The notes under the pieces: generated by a model
The model's input: the letters and a program-made list of their open reading frames with translations, nothing else
What the model was told of the DNA's origin: nothing
The model's database searches: none
Position numbers and translations under genes: made by a program
In this document: positions 58,145 through 64,000 of the stretch, piece after piece
How positions within the stretch are numbered: position 1 is the stretch's first letter
Layout: the number at the start of each line of letters is the position of its first letter
From: Ancylobacter radicis
GTDB taxonomy: Bacteria > Pseudomonadota > Alphaproteobacteria > Rhizobiales > Xanthobacteraceae
Direction: 5' to 3'
DNA length: 64,000 bases
Assembly: GCF_018449475.1 (NCBI RefSeq)
Contig: NZ_JAHCQH010000015.1
Coordinates: 620,001 to 684,000 of the forward strand

Positions 58145-58846
58145 ATGCCCACCAACATATTGATCGTGGAGGATGAGGAGCCCCTCACCCTCCTGCTGCG
58201 CTACAATCTCGAATCCGAGGGCTACGCCGTCGACAGCGTGGCGCGGGGCGACGAAGCGGAAACCCGGCTGCGCGAGAGCGTGCCGGACCTGCTCATTCTC
58301 GACTGGATGCTGCCGGGGCTTTCCGGCATCGAGCTGTGCCGGCGCCTGCGCGCCCGGCCCGAGACCGAGCGCATGCCGGTGCTGATGCTCACCGCCCGCG
58401 GCGAGGAGACCGAGCGCGTGCGCGGCCTCGCCACCGGCGCCGATGATTATGTGGTGAAGCCCTTCTCGGTGCCCGAGCTGGTCGCCCGCGTGCGGGCCCT
58501 GCTGCGCCGGGCGAAGCCCGAGCATGTCTCGACGCTGCTGCGCGCCGGCGACATCGAGCTTGATCGCGAAACCAAGCGCGTCCACCGCGCCGGTCGCGAG
58601 CTGCATCTCGGTCCCACGGAGTTCCGCCTGCTCGAATTCCTCATGCAGTCGCCCGGTCGCGTCTATTCCCGCGAGCAATTGCTCGACGGCGTGTGGGGCC
58701 AGGACGTCTATATCGACGAGCGCACCGTCGACGTGCATGTCGGCCGCCTGCGCAAGGCGCTCAACCGCCCGCGCCAGCCGGACCCCATCCGCACCGTGCG
58801 CGGCTCGGGCTACTCGTTTAACGAGATGTTCGCCCGCGCCCATTGA
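58145..58846 (+). CDS. phoB: Phosphate regulon response regulator PhoB
   Basis: PhoB binds Pho boxes when phosphorylated by PhoR. The 233-residue protein has a receiver domain with ILIVEDEEPL, the phosphoacceptor Asp53 (LLILDWMLPGLSG) and the KPFSVPELVARV switch lysine, and a C-terminal OmpR-type winged helix (HLGPTEFRLLEFLMQSPGRVYSREQLLDGVWG, VDVHVGRLRKAL). It closes the pst operon and is followed by an intrinsic terminator. Confidence 0.96.
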   Translation: MPTNILIVEDEEPLTLLLRYNLESEGYAVDSVARGDEAETRLRESVPDLLILDWMLPGLSGIELCRRLRARPETERMPVLMLTARGEETERVRGLATGADDYVVKPFSVPELVARVRALLRRAKPEHVSTLLRAGDIELDRETKRVHRAGRELHLGPTEFRLLEFLMQSPGRVYSREQLLDGVWGQDVYIDERTVDVHVGRLRKALNRPRQPDPIRTVRGSGYSFNEMFARAH

Positions 58847-58883
58847 GGGCGAGGCAGCTACCAGCCGGCATCATCCGATCATC

Positions 58884-58909
58884 AAGCCCTCCCCCGTGGA
58901 GGGCTTTTT
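58884..58909 (+). terminator. Rho-independent terminator of the pst-phoB operon
   Basis: AGCCCTCC (58885-58892) pairs with GGAGGGCT (58898-58905) across loop CCCGT, followed by TTTT. It is 38 bp after the phoB stop and is the clearest terminator in the window; it marks the end of the phosphate block and separates it from the nitrile hydratase genes. Confidence 0.9.
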
Positions 58910-59056
58910 GCTATGCACTGACCCGGCGTCCCGCCACCGCACCGGAGCCCATGATTTGGGCAACTCGACCTTCTGCTGAAATTCTTCGCGATTGCGGTCG
59001 ACGAGGCCCATGGTCTGGCACATACTCTCCCGGCGAATTCCTCACGGGAGCAGCAC

Positions 59057-59746
59057 ATGGGCGGGCACCATCACGGGCGTGACGGGCATCACGGCCACCA
59101 CCATCCCCCGCAGGGGCCGGGATCGGATGACGCGGCCGACGCGCTGCTGCGCTCCATCGGCGACATCGACATCGCCGTGCGGGTCAAGGCGCTGGAGGAA
59201 TTGCTGACCGCCAAGGGGCTGGTCGATCCCGCCGCGCTCGATGCCGTGGTCGATCTCTACGAGAACCAGATCGGCCCGAAGAACGGCGCCAAAGTCATCG
59301 CCCGCGCCTGGACCGACCCGGCCTATCGCGCCCGTCTGCTGGCCAGCCCGAACGCGGCGATCGCAGAACTCGGCTTCACCGGGGCGCAGGGCGAGAACAT
59401 GGTGGTGCTGGAGAACACCGGCGAGGTGCACAACGTCGTCGTCTGCACGCTGTGCTCTTGCTACCCGTGGCCGGTGCTGGGCTTGCCGCCGGTCTGGTAC
59501 AAATCCATGCCCTACCGCACCCGCATCGTGCGCGATCCCCGCGCCGTGCTGGCCGAGTTCGGCACGGTGCTGCCGCCGACCATGGAAATCCGCGTCTGGG
59601 ACAGCAATTCCGAGGTGCGCTACCTCGTATTGCCCCGCCGCCCCGCCGGCAGCGAGGGGTTGGACGAGACCGACCTCGCCCGTCTCGTCACCCGCGACAG
59701 CATGATCGGCGTCACCGAGCCGCTGGAGCCGGAGGCTCTTACATGA
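59057..59746 (+). CDS. nthA: Nitrile hydratase alpha subunit, cobalt type
   Basis: The alpha subunit holds the metal centre that hydrates nitriles to amides. The claw motif VCTLCSC (Cys130-Thr-Leu-Cys133-Ser-Cys135) has Thr in the variable position, the mark of non-corrin cobalt enzymes (iron types have Ser). [22 protein letters not shown] and [15 protein letters not shown] complete the family pattern. The 230-residue protein opens with a His-rich stretch ([18 protein letters not shown]), likely for metal binding or delivery. GGGAG precedes the ATG. The beta subunit and activator follow. The 210 bp before it hold only the phoB terminator. Confidence 0.95.
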   Translation: MGGHHHGRDGHHGHHHPPQGPGSDDAADALLRSIGDIDIAVRVKALEELLTAKGLVDPAALDAVVDLYENQIGPKNGAKVIARAWTDPAYRARLLASPNAAIAELGFTGAQGENMVVLENTGEVHNVVVCTLCSCYPWPVLGLPPVWYKSMPYRTRIVRDPRAVLAEFGTVLPPTMEIRVWDSNSEVRYLVLPRRPAGSEGLDETDLARLVTRDSMIGVTEPLEPEALT

Positions 59747-59789
59747 ATCCCGCCGGAGGCTCTCGCATGAGTTCCGCCGGAGGCGCGCG
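59726..59789 (+). repeat. Triplicated GCCGGAGGC-ATGA unit at the nthA-nthB junction
   Basis: GCCGGAGGC followed by six or so bases and ATGA occurs three times in succession: ending at 59746 (inside the nthA 3' end), at 59770 and at 59793 (the real nthB start). Between them are near-copies ATGAATCCC and ATGAGTTCC. The unit length is 24 then 23 bp. Each unit carries a usable ribosome-binding site and start codon, so nthB has one genuine and two decoy initiation sites. Confidence 0.75.
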
Positions 59790-60497
59790 ATGAACTCCGT
59801 GCATGATTGCGGCGGCATGGATGGCTTCGGCCCGGTGGTGCCGCCGGGCTATGACGGCACCGAGCCGGTGTTCAAGAGCGACTGGGAACGCCGGATGCTC
59901 GCCGTCTTCATGGCGACCATCGGCCCGTTCTATTCCGACGATGAATTCCGCCAGTCGCGCGAGTGTCTTGAGCCGGCAAAATACCTCACCCGCTCCTATT
60001 ACGAACAATGGTGGTTCGCCGTCACCCGGCTGATGCTGGAAAAGGCGCTGGTCGCGCCGCAGGCCCTCGCCGCGCGTCTGACCCCGGTCCAGCAAGAGCC
60101 TGCACTGGAACCCGCGCCCCTCGACACCCCGCCGCTCGATGCCGCGCAGTTGCTGGCCGCGCTGCGCGAGGGGGCGACGACGCGGATCGACGATGCGACG
60201 CGCGCCCCCGCCTTCGCGGTCGGCCAGCGCGTGCTCACCCGCAACCTCAACCCGCCGACCCATACCCGCCTGCCGCGCTATTGCCGCGGCAAAAAGGGCG
60301 AGGTGGTGAAGGTGCATGGCCTGTTCGCGCTGCCGGATGTGCGGGCGCTCGGCGATGAGGACACCCGCCAATGGTGCTACGCCGTGCGCTTTACCCTGCG
60401 CGAGCTGTGGGGCGAGGATGCCGCGGCCGGTGACAGCCTGACCATCGACCTGTGGGACAGCTATCTCGTCCCCGATCCGGCGGGAGACGCCGCATGA
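59790..60497 (+). CDS. nthB: Nitrile hydratase beta subunit
   Basis: The beta subunit packs against alpha and completes the active-site cleft. The 235-residue protein begins MNSVHDCGGMDGFGPVVP, the family's signature, contains YYEQWWFAVTRLMLEKAL, and has the C-terminal SH3-like barrel (FAVGQRVLTRNLNPPTHTRLPRYCRGKKG and a WDSYLVP end). GGAGG precedes the ATG at 59790. The linker (about residues 100-130) is Pro/Ala-rich. Its stop overlaps the following start (ATGA). Confidence 0.95.
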   Translation: MNSVHDCGGMDGFGPVVPPGYDGTEPVFKSDWERRMLAVFMATIGPFYSDDEFRQSRECLEPAKYLTRSYYEQWWFAVTRLMLEKALVAPQALAARLTPVQQEPALEPAPLDTPPLDAAQLLAALREGATTRIDDATRAPAFAVGQRVLTRNLNPPTHTRLPRYCRGKKGEVVKVHGLFALPDVRALGDEDTRQWCYAVRFTLRELWGEDAAAGDSLTIDLWDSYLVPDPAGDAA

Positions 60498-60841
60498 GCA
60501 CGCCCGCGCCGGAACCCCTGCTGCCGGATTTCGAGCGTCCGGGCGCCTTCGCCGCGCCATGGGAAGCGATGATCTTCGCCATCGTGCTGAAGCTGCACGA
60601 GGCCGGGCATTTCGCCTGGAACGACTTCGCGGCGGCGCTGAGCGCGCAGATTCACGCCCATCCCGAACGCTCCTATTATGTCTGCTGGACCGATGCGGCG
60701 ATCACCCTGCTGACCGAGCGCGGCCTGGTCGAGGAGGCGGCGCTGCTCCGCCAGGCGCTTGCCATCGAGCGGTTCCGCGCCGCCGACCATCACCACATCG
60801 CCCGCACCGAGCCGATCGCAATCGGGCCCGCGCAGGGCTGA
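60494..60841 (+). CDS. Nitrile hydratase accessory (activator/chaperone) protein
   Basis: A 115-residue protein resembling the N-terminal half of nitrile hydratase beta (FERPGAFAAPWEAMIFAIVLKLHEAGHFAWNDFAAAL), the hallmark of the small activator proteins (TIGR03889) that load cobalt and help oxidise the cysteine ligands. CWTDAAITLLTERGLVE is also family-typical. Coupled to nthB by a 4-bp overlap. Its stop lies in a hairpin shared with the convergent ada gene. No amidase or cobalt transporter is found in the window. Confidence 0.85.
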   Translation: MSTPAPEPLLPDFERPGAFAAPWEAMIFAIVLKLHEAGHFAWNDFAAALSAQIHAHPERSYYVCWTDAAITLLTERGLVEEAALLRQALAIERFRAADHHHIARTEPIAIGPAQG

Positions 60842-60852
60842 CGCTATCAGCC
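60836..60852. terminator. Hairpin spanning both stop codons of convergent nth and ada genes
   Basis: GGCTGA (60836-60841) pairs with TCAGCC (60847-60852) across CGCTA. The TGA of the activator gene and the TCA (TGA of ada) lie in the two arms. The structure is small but symmetric, so it could act at both transcript ends; weak evidence for real termination as no T tract exists. Confidence 0.4.
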
Positions 60853-61932
60853 GGGCGCGGGGCGGAACTGCGCCTCGATCTCCAGCAGGCGCTGCTTGCG
60901 CCACAGCCCGCCGCCATAGCCGGTGAGCGCGCCATCGGCACCGATCACCCGGTGGCAGGGGATGATCAGCGCGAGCTGGTTGGCCCCGTTCGCCCGCGCC
61001 ACCGCGCGGACCGCCGAGGGTTCGCCGATGCGCCGGGCGATCTCGCCATAGCTCGCGGTCTCGCCGGGCGGAATGCGCCGCAGCTCGGCCCAGACCGCGC
61101 GGGTAAACGCGCTGCCGTCCAGCGCCAGCGGCGTCGCGAAATCGGCCGAGCGGCCGGCGAAATAATCCGACAATTCGGCCCGAATCTGTTCGGTCGGCGG
61201 GGTGCTGCCAATGCCGAGATCGCCCTTGGCCCGCTGGCGCAGGCGGGTCATCTCGGCGGGAAGCCCGCGCCGCTCGACAAATTCCAGAAGGTGCAGATGG
61301 CTGGTGCTGGAGACGGCGATCATGTCGCCAAGCGGCGTGCCGATCCAGTCCGCCAGCAGCCGGCCCTGCCCGGCAATCTCGCCGGGGGCGCAGCCGATCA
61401 GCCGGGCGAAGGCGGCGCGGAAGGCGCTGGGCGACTGGAACCCCGCCTCCTGCTGCGCGGCGATCACCGAGCCACCCAGCGCCAGCGTCTCGAATCCCTC
61501 GCGCAGCCGGCGGTGCCGCGCCATGTCGAGAAAGGTCATGCCGAACTGCCGCTTGAAGGCGCGCCGCACGGTGGAGAGGTCATAGCCCATGCGCGCGATG
61601 TCCGCCTCGCCGAAGCGGTAAGCGGGGCGCGCATCCAGCGCGGCGAGCAGGGCCGCAATCATCGGGTCGGCGTCAGCCGCCGGCTGGAGCGGGTGACACC
61701 TTTTGCAGGGACGGAAGCCCGCCTCGATGCATGCGCCGATGGTCGGGCGGAAGGTACAGTTCTCGGCGTTCGGCTTGCGCGCCGGGCAGCTCAGCCGGCA
61801 GAAAATGCCGGTGGTGGCGACGCAGACATAAACGCGTCCCTCATAGCTCTCGTCGCGCGCCAGCAGCGCGCGGTAAAGCGTGTCGGGATCCGGCAGGGTG
61901 AGGTCGAACAGATCGCGCGTCTCGGTCAGCAT
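60847..61932 (-). CDS. ada: Ada: methylphosphotriester/O6-methylguanine-DNA methyltransferase and transcriptional activator
   Basis: A 361-residue adaptive-response protein. N-terminal zinc domain: Cys45 (GIFCRLSC, the methyl acceptor), Cys49, Cys76 and Cys79 (FRPCKRC) are all present. An AraC-type helix-turn-helix (ARMGYDLSTVRRAFKRQFGMTFL) follows, and the C-terminal methyltransferase domain has IIPCHRVIG (acceptor Cys near residue 325). So it can repair both phosphotriesters and O6-methylguanine and activate its own gene. No alkB or other regulon member follows; convergent with the nitrile hydratase operon. Confidence 0.95.
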   Translation of the reverse strand: MLTETRDLFDLTLPDPDTLYRALLARDESYEGRVYVCVATTGIFCRLSCPARKPNAENCTFRPTIGACIEAGFRPCKRCHPLQPAADADPMIAALLAALDARPAYRFGEADIARMGYDLSTVRRAFKRQFGMTFLDMARHRRLREGFETLALGGSVIAAQQEAGFQSPSAFRAAFARLIGCAPGEIAGQGRLLADWIGTPLGDMIAVSSTSHLHLLEFVERRGLPAEMTRLRQRAKGDLGIGSTPPTEQIRAELSDYFAGRSADFATPLALDGSAFTRAVWAELRRIPPGETASYGEIARRIGEPSAVRAVARANGANQLALIIPCHRVIGADGALTGYGGGLWRKQRLLEIEAQFRPAPG

Positions 61933-62014
61933 GAAGGGACGCTAGCATCGCCCGCCCCCGCGCGCCGCCGGAAAACGGGCGGTTATTTCCCGCCCGCCGG
62001 CCCGGCGCGAGGCC

Positions 62015-62779
62015 TCAGGTCCGCGTGATCGACAGGCCGCCATCGACCAGATGCGCGGTTCCCGAGACGAAGGACGAATCGTCCGAGGCGAGATAAAGCA
62101 CCGAGCGGGCGAGTTCCTCGGGGCGCGCGACGCGCTTCAGCGCATGCAAGTTGGTGACGAAGGATTGCGCCTCGGGCGTATCATTGGCCTCGCGGTACAT
62201 GTCCGTCTCCACCGCCCCGGGCAACACGGCATTGACCCTCACCCCCTGCGGCCCGAACTCGGCGGCCAGCGCCTGGGTGAGGCCGATCAGCCCGGATTTC
62301 GAGGCGGCATAGGCGGCAAGGCCCGGAAACGCCGTGGTGTAGCCGACAAAGGTCGAGGTGAAGATCACCGAGCCGCCGCCGGTCTTCAGCATCTGCGCGA
62401 TCTGGTGCTTGGCACCGAAGAAGGCGCCGGTGAGGTTAATCGCCAGCGCGTCCTCCCATCCGCTGGCGGAGACGCCGGTGCTCGGCCCCTTCTCGCCCAG
62501 CGTGCCGGCATTGTTGAAGGCGATATCGAGCCGACCGAAACGCTCGGCCGCCAGCGCCACCAGCGCCTGCGCGTAGTCTTCCGAGCGCACGTCGCCGGCC
62601 AGCGCCACCGCGTCGCCGCCTGCGGCCGCGATTTCGGCGACCAGCGTGTCCAGTTCGGCCTGGCGGCGGGCGCCGACCACGACCTTGGCGCCCTCGGCGG
62701 CGAACAGCCGCGCCGTGGCGCGGCCGATACCGGAACTGGCGCCCGTGACAATCGCCACCTTGCCCGTGAGACGTGACAT
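62015..62779 (-). CDS. SDR family oxidoreductase
   Basis: A 254-residue classical short-chain dehydrogenase: TGASSGIGRATARLF (NADP-leaning because of the ARRQ downstream), NNAGTLG, and the catalytic Ser...YAASK (AAYAASKSGLIGLTQ), ending in DGGLSITRT. Substrate unknown. The start 62779 follows GGAGAAA; the longer frame upstream crosses the LysR gene and is a shadow. It is divergent from a LysR regulator (135-bp gap) that probably controls it. Confidence 0.9.
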   Translation of the reverse strand: MSRLTGKVAIVTGASSGIGRATARLFAAEGAKVVVGARRQAELDTLVAEIAAAGGDAVALAGDVRSEDYAQALVALAAERFGRLDIAFNNAGTLGEKGPSTGVSASGWEDALAINLTGAFFGAKHQIAQMLKTGGGSVIFTSTFVGYTTAFPGLAAYAASKSGLIGLTQALAAEFGPQGVRVNAVLPGAVETDMYREANDTPEAQSFVTNLHALKRVARPEELARSVLYLASDDSSFVSGTAHLVDGGLSITRT

Positions 62780-62914
62780 GAGATTTCTCCGTGATTTCAG
62801 ACTGATCCGCCACCGGACGATCCCGGCCGACCCGTTTCGCTGGAGAGTATGGCCCGCGCCGTGCGTTCGGATTAGACTACCAAAAGTGGAATTCATGTAC
62901 GGAAAAGCCGAACG

Positions 62915-63835
62915 ATGAAACTGGATGGCATCGCCGCTTTCGTCGCCATCGCCGAGGCCGGCTCGATCAGCGAGGCGGCGCGGCGGCTGCGGCTGTCGAA
63001 ATCGGTGGTCAGCGACCGGCTGGCGCAGCTCGAACACCGTCTCGGCGCACGTCTGGTGCATCGCTCGACCCGCCGGCTGTCGCTGACGGAGGACGGCGCG
63101 GCCTTTCTGGAGATGGCGTCGGAATCGCTGCGCGGCCTCGACGCGGCGGTCGCCACGCTGGCCGAGCGGCGCGGCACCCTGAGCGGCCCGCTCAGGATCT
63201 CCGCCCCGGTGACGCTGACCGCCCTGCATATCGGGCCGGCGCTCTACCCCTTCCTGCGCCGCCACCCGCAGATCGAACTGAGTATCGAGCTTGATGACCG
63301 TGTGGTCGACGCGCAGGCGGAGGGGTATGACGGCGTGATCCGCCACGGGGCGATGCGCGATAGCCCGCTGACCGCGTGGCGCCTCGCCCGCAGCCGGCGC
63401 GTGCTGGTGGCTTCACCCGATTATCTGGAGCAGCACGGCACGCCCCGCGACCTCACTGAGCTGAATGACCATCGCGGGATTTTCTACACCCATCGCGGCC
63501 TTGCCGACTGGCAGTTCATCGTCGAGGGCGGCCGCGTCCAGGTGCGCGCCAAGGTCGGCCTGCAGGTCAATAACGGCATGGTCATGCGCGACGCGGCCAT
63601 CGCCGGGCTCGGCATCACCCTGCTGCCCCTGTTCATCGCCGGGCCCGACATCGGCGCCGGCACGCTGCGGGTGATCGAGGTCGGCGCCGAGCCGGAAGCC
63701 GAGTTCATCTATGTCGCGCATCCCGAGGGTCGCAATCCCACGGCCAAGCTCCGCGCGCTGGCCGACTGCCTGCGCGCGGCTTTCGGCGATCCGCCCTATT
63801 GGGAAGCCGGGATAGATGCCGAGCCGGGCACATAG
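62915..63835 (+). CDS. LysR family transcriptional regulator
   Basis: A 306-residue LysR-type activator or repressor. The winged helix is at the N-terminus (FVAIAEAGSISEAARRLRLSKSVVSDRLAQLEHRLGARL in overlapping terms), followed by the periplasmic-binding-like effector domain (GPLRISAPVTLTALHIGPAL). The HTH is of the CrgA/YhjC-like kind. Divergent from the SDR gene; a T-N11-A-like box may lie in the gap but none is convincing. The effector is unknown. Confidence 0.9.
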   Translation: MKLDGIAAFVAIAEAGSISEAARRLRLSKSVVSDRLAQLEHRLGARLVHRSTRRLSLTEDGAAFLEMASESLRGLDAAVATLAERRGTLSGPLRISAPVTLTALHIGPALYPFLRRHPQIELSIELDDRVVDAQAEGYDGVIRHGAMRDSPLTAWRLARSRRVLVASPDYLEQHGTPRDLTELNDHRGIFYTHRGLADWQFIVEGGRVQVRAKVGLQVNNGMVMRDAAIAGLGITLLPLFIAGPDIGAGTLRVIEVGAEPEAEFIYVAHPEGRNPTAKLRALADCLRAAFGDPPYWEAGIDAEPGT

Positions 63836-63859
63836 CCGGATCGGCAGGGCGCGCTCAGC

Positions 63860-64000
63860 TCACGAGGCGGGCGCGTCGGCCGGCGCGTTGTGGCCCTTGC
63901 GCGGCCAGTTGTGCGAGAGCACGAAGTCGGAGATGCGCGGGGCGATCTCGGCGCGGAAGCGCGAGCCGTTGAACACGCCGTAATGGCCGACGGTCGGCTG
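63860..64000 (-). CDS. Polyhydroxyalkanoate depolymerase, C-terminal end (5' part beyond the window)
   Basis: Only the last 46 residues are present: VGHYGVFNGSRFRAEIAPRISDFVLSHN, then a Lys/Pro/Ala tail. The HYGVFNGSRF block with the preceding Gly-His is the C-terminal end of intracellular PHA depolymerases (PhaZ), where the His is the catalytic residue of the Ser-His-Asp triad. Frame and stop are clear (TCA at 63860-63862). The identification from a short tail is good but not certain. Confidence 0.75.
   Translation of the reverse strand, partial: QPTVGHYGVFNGSRFRAEIAPRISDFVLSHNWPRKGHNAPADAPAS

Noticed and set aside
59016..59035. Sigma-54 promoter before nthA (TGGCAC at 59016-59021)
   Set aside because: The -24 half fits but the expected TTGC at -12 reads CTCC, so the call is not supported.

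Overview
The window reads as one contiguous stretch of a high-GC alphaproteobacterial chromosome, most likely Hyphomicrobiales and probably the Xanthobacteraceae side (Ancylobacter/Starkeya/Xanthobacter-like). This rests on recognised gene families (DUF6101, DUF4170, DUF2093, MmcB, TIGR02301, PmtA-type methyltransferase), on conserved neighbourhoods (cysQ-DUF4170-DUF374-waaA-lpxK; dnaK-dnaJ-pmtA-FMN reductase-pyrF-DUF1330) and on two families of intergenic palindromic repeats typical of these genomes. The genus is an inference. No tRNA, rRNA, CRISPR array, insertion sequence or prophage was seen.

Layout. 1-6.6 kb: a membrane protein, two small hypotheticals, then the lipid A/Kdo cluster (cysQ-like, DUF4170, DUF374 acyltransferase, waaA, lpxK). 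6.7-14 kb: xseA, a repeat-rich gap, and glyQ and glyS separated by an MFS transporter; glyS carries an internal stretch of foreign-looking base composition. 14-19.2 kb: DUF3096, DoxX, ppdK, a MerR-controlled carboxymuconolactone-decarboxylase gene with a recognisable 19-bp-spacer promoter, and a cysteine hydrolase. 19.2-20.1 kb: a small accessory island, a Phd/YefM-type antitoxin fused to an AT-rich HEPN-like domain. 20.1-33 kb: mutS, mmcB, a two-gene chromate transporter, a MATE pump, argB, a HAD nucleotidase, dapD, dapE, and several small genes including one with a porin-type N-terminal motif and no barrel; then rpsU. 33-41.2 kb: the dnaK-dnaJ-pmtA-pyrF group with a good RpoH-type promoter, then a HlyD-type adaptor and its small membrane partner. 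41-50 kb: TIM-barrel, VOC, GST, queG, SDR and TetR genes, kup, and an MprF-like membrane protein without its catalytic half. 50-59 kb: the phosphate block: ppk2 and a DUF4412 gene on the minus strand, divergent from phoR-pstSCAB-phoU-phoB with a three-unit Pho box before pstS. 59-64 kb: a cobalt-type nitrile hydratase operon, ada, an SDR/LysR divergent pair, and the C-terminus of a PHA depolymerase cut by the window edge.

How the genes work together. The phosphate block is a complete sense-and-import circuit (PhoR/PhoB/PhoU with PstSCAB) placed back to back with a polyphosphate kinase. The lipid A cluster supplies Kdo transfer and the 4'-kinase step. dapD/dapE and argB feed lysine/peptidoglycan and arginine synthesis. 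Most of the window is ordinary core genome. The signals I would look at again are the antitoxin-HEPN fusion, the compositional mosaic in glyS, the 58-bp dispersed repeat that twice provides a gene's stop codon, the porin-motif mini-protein, and the triplicated start region between nthA and nthB.
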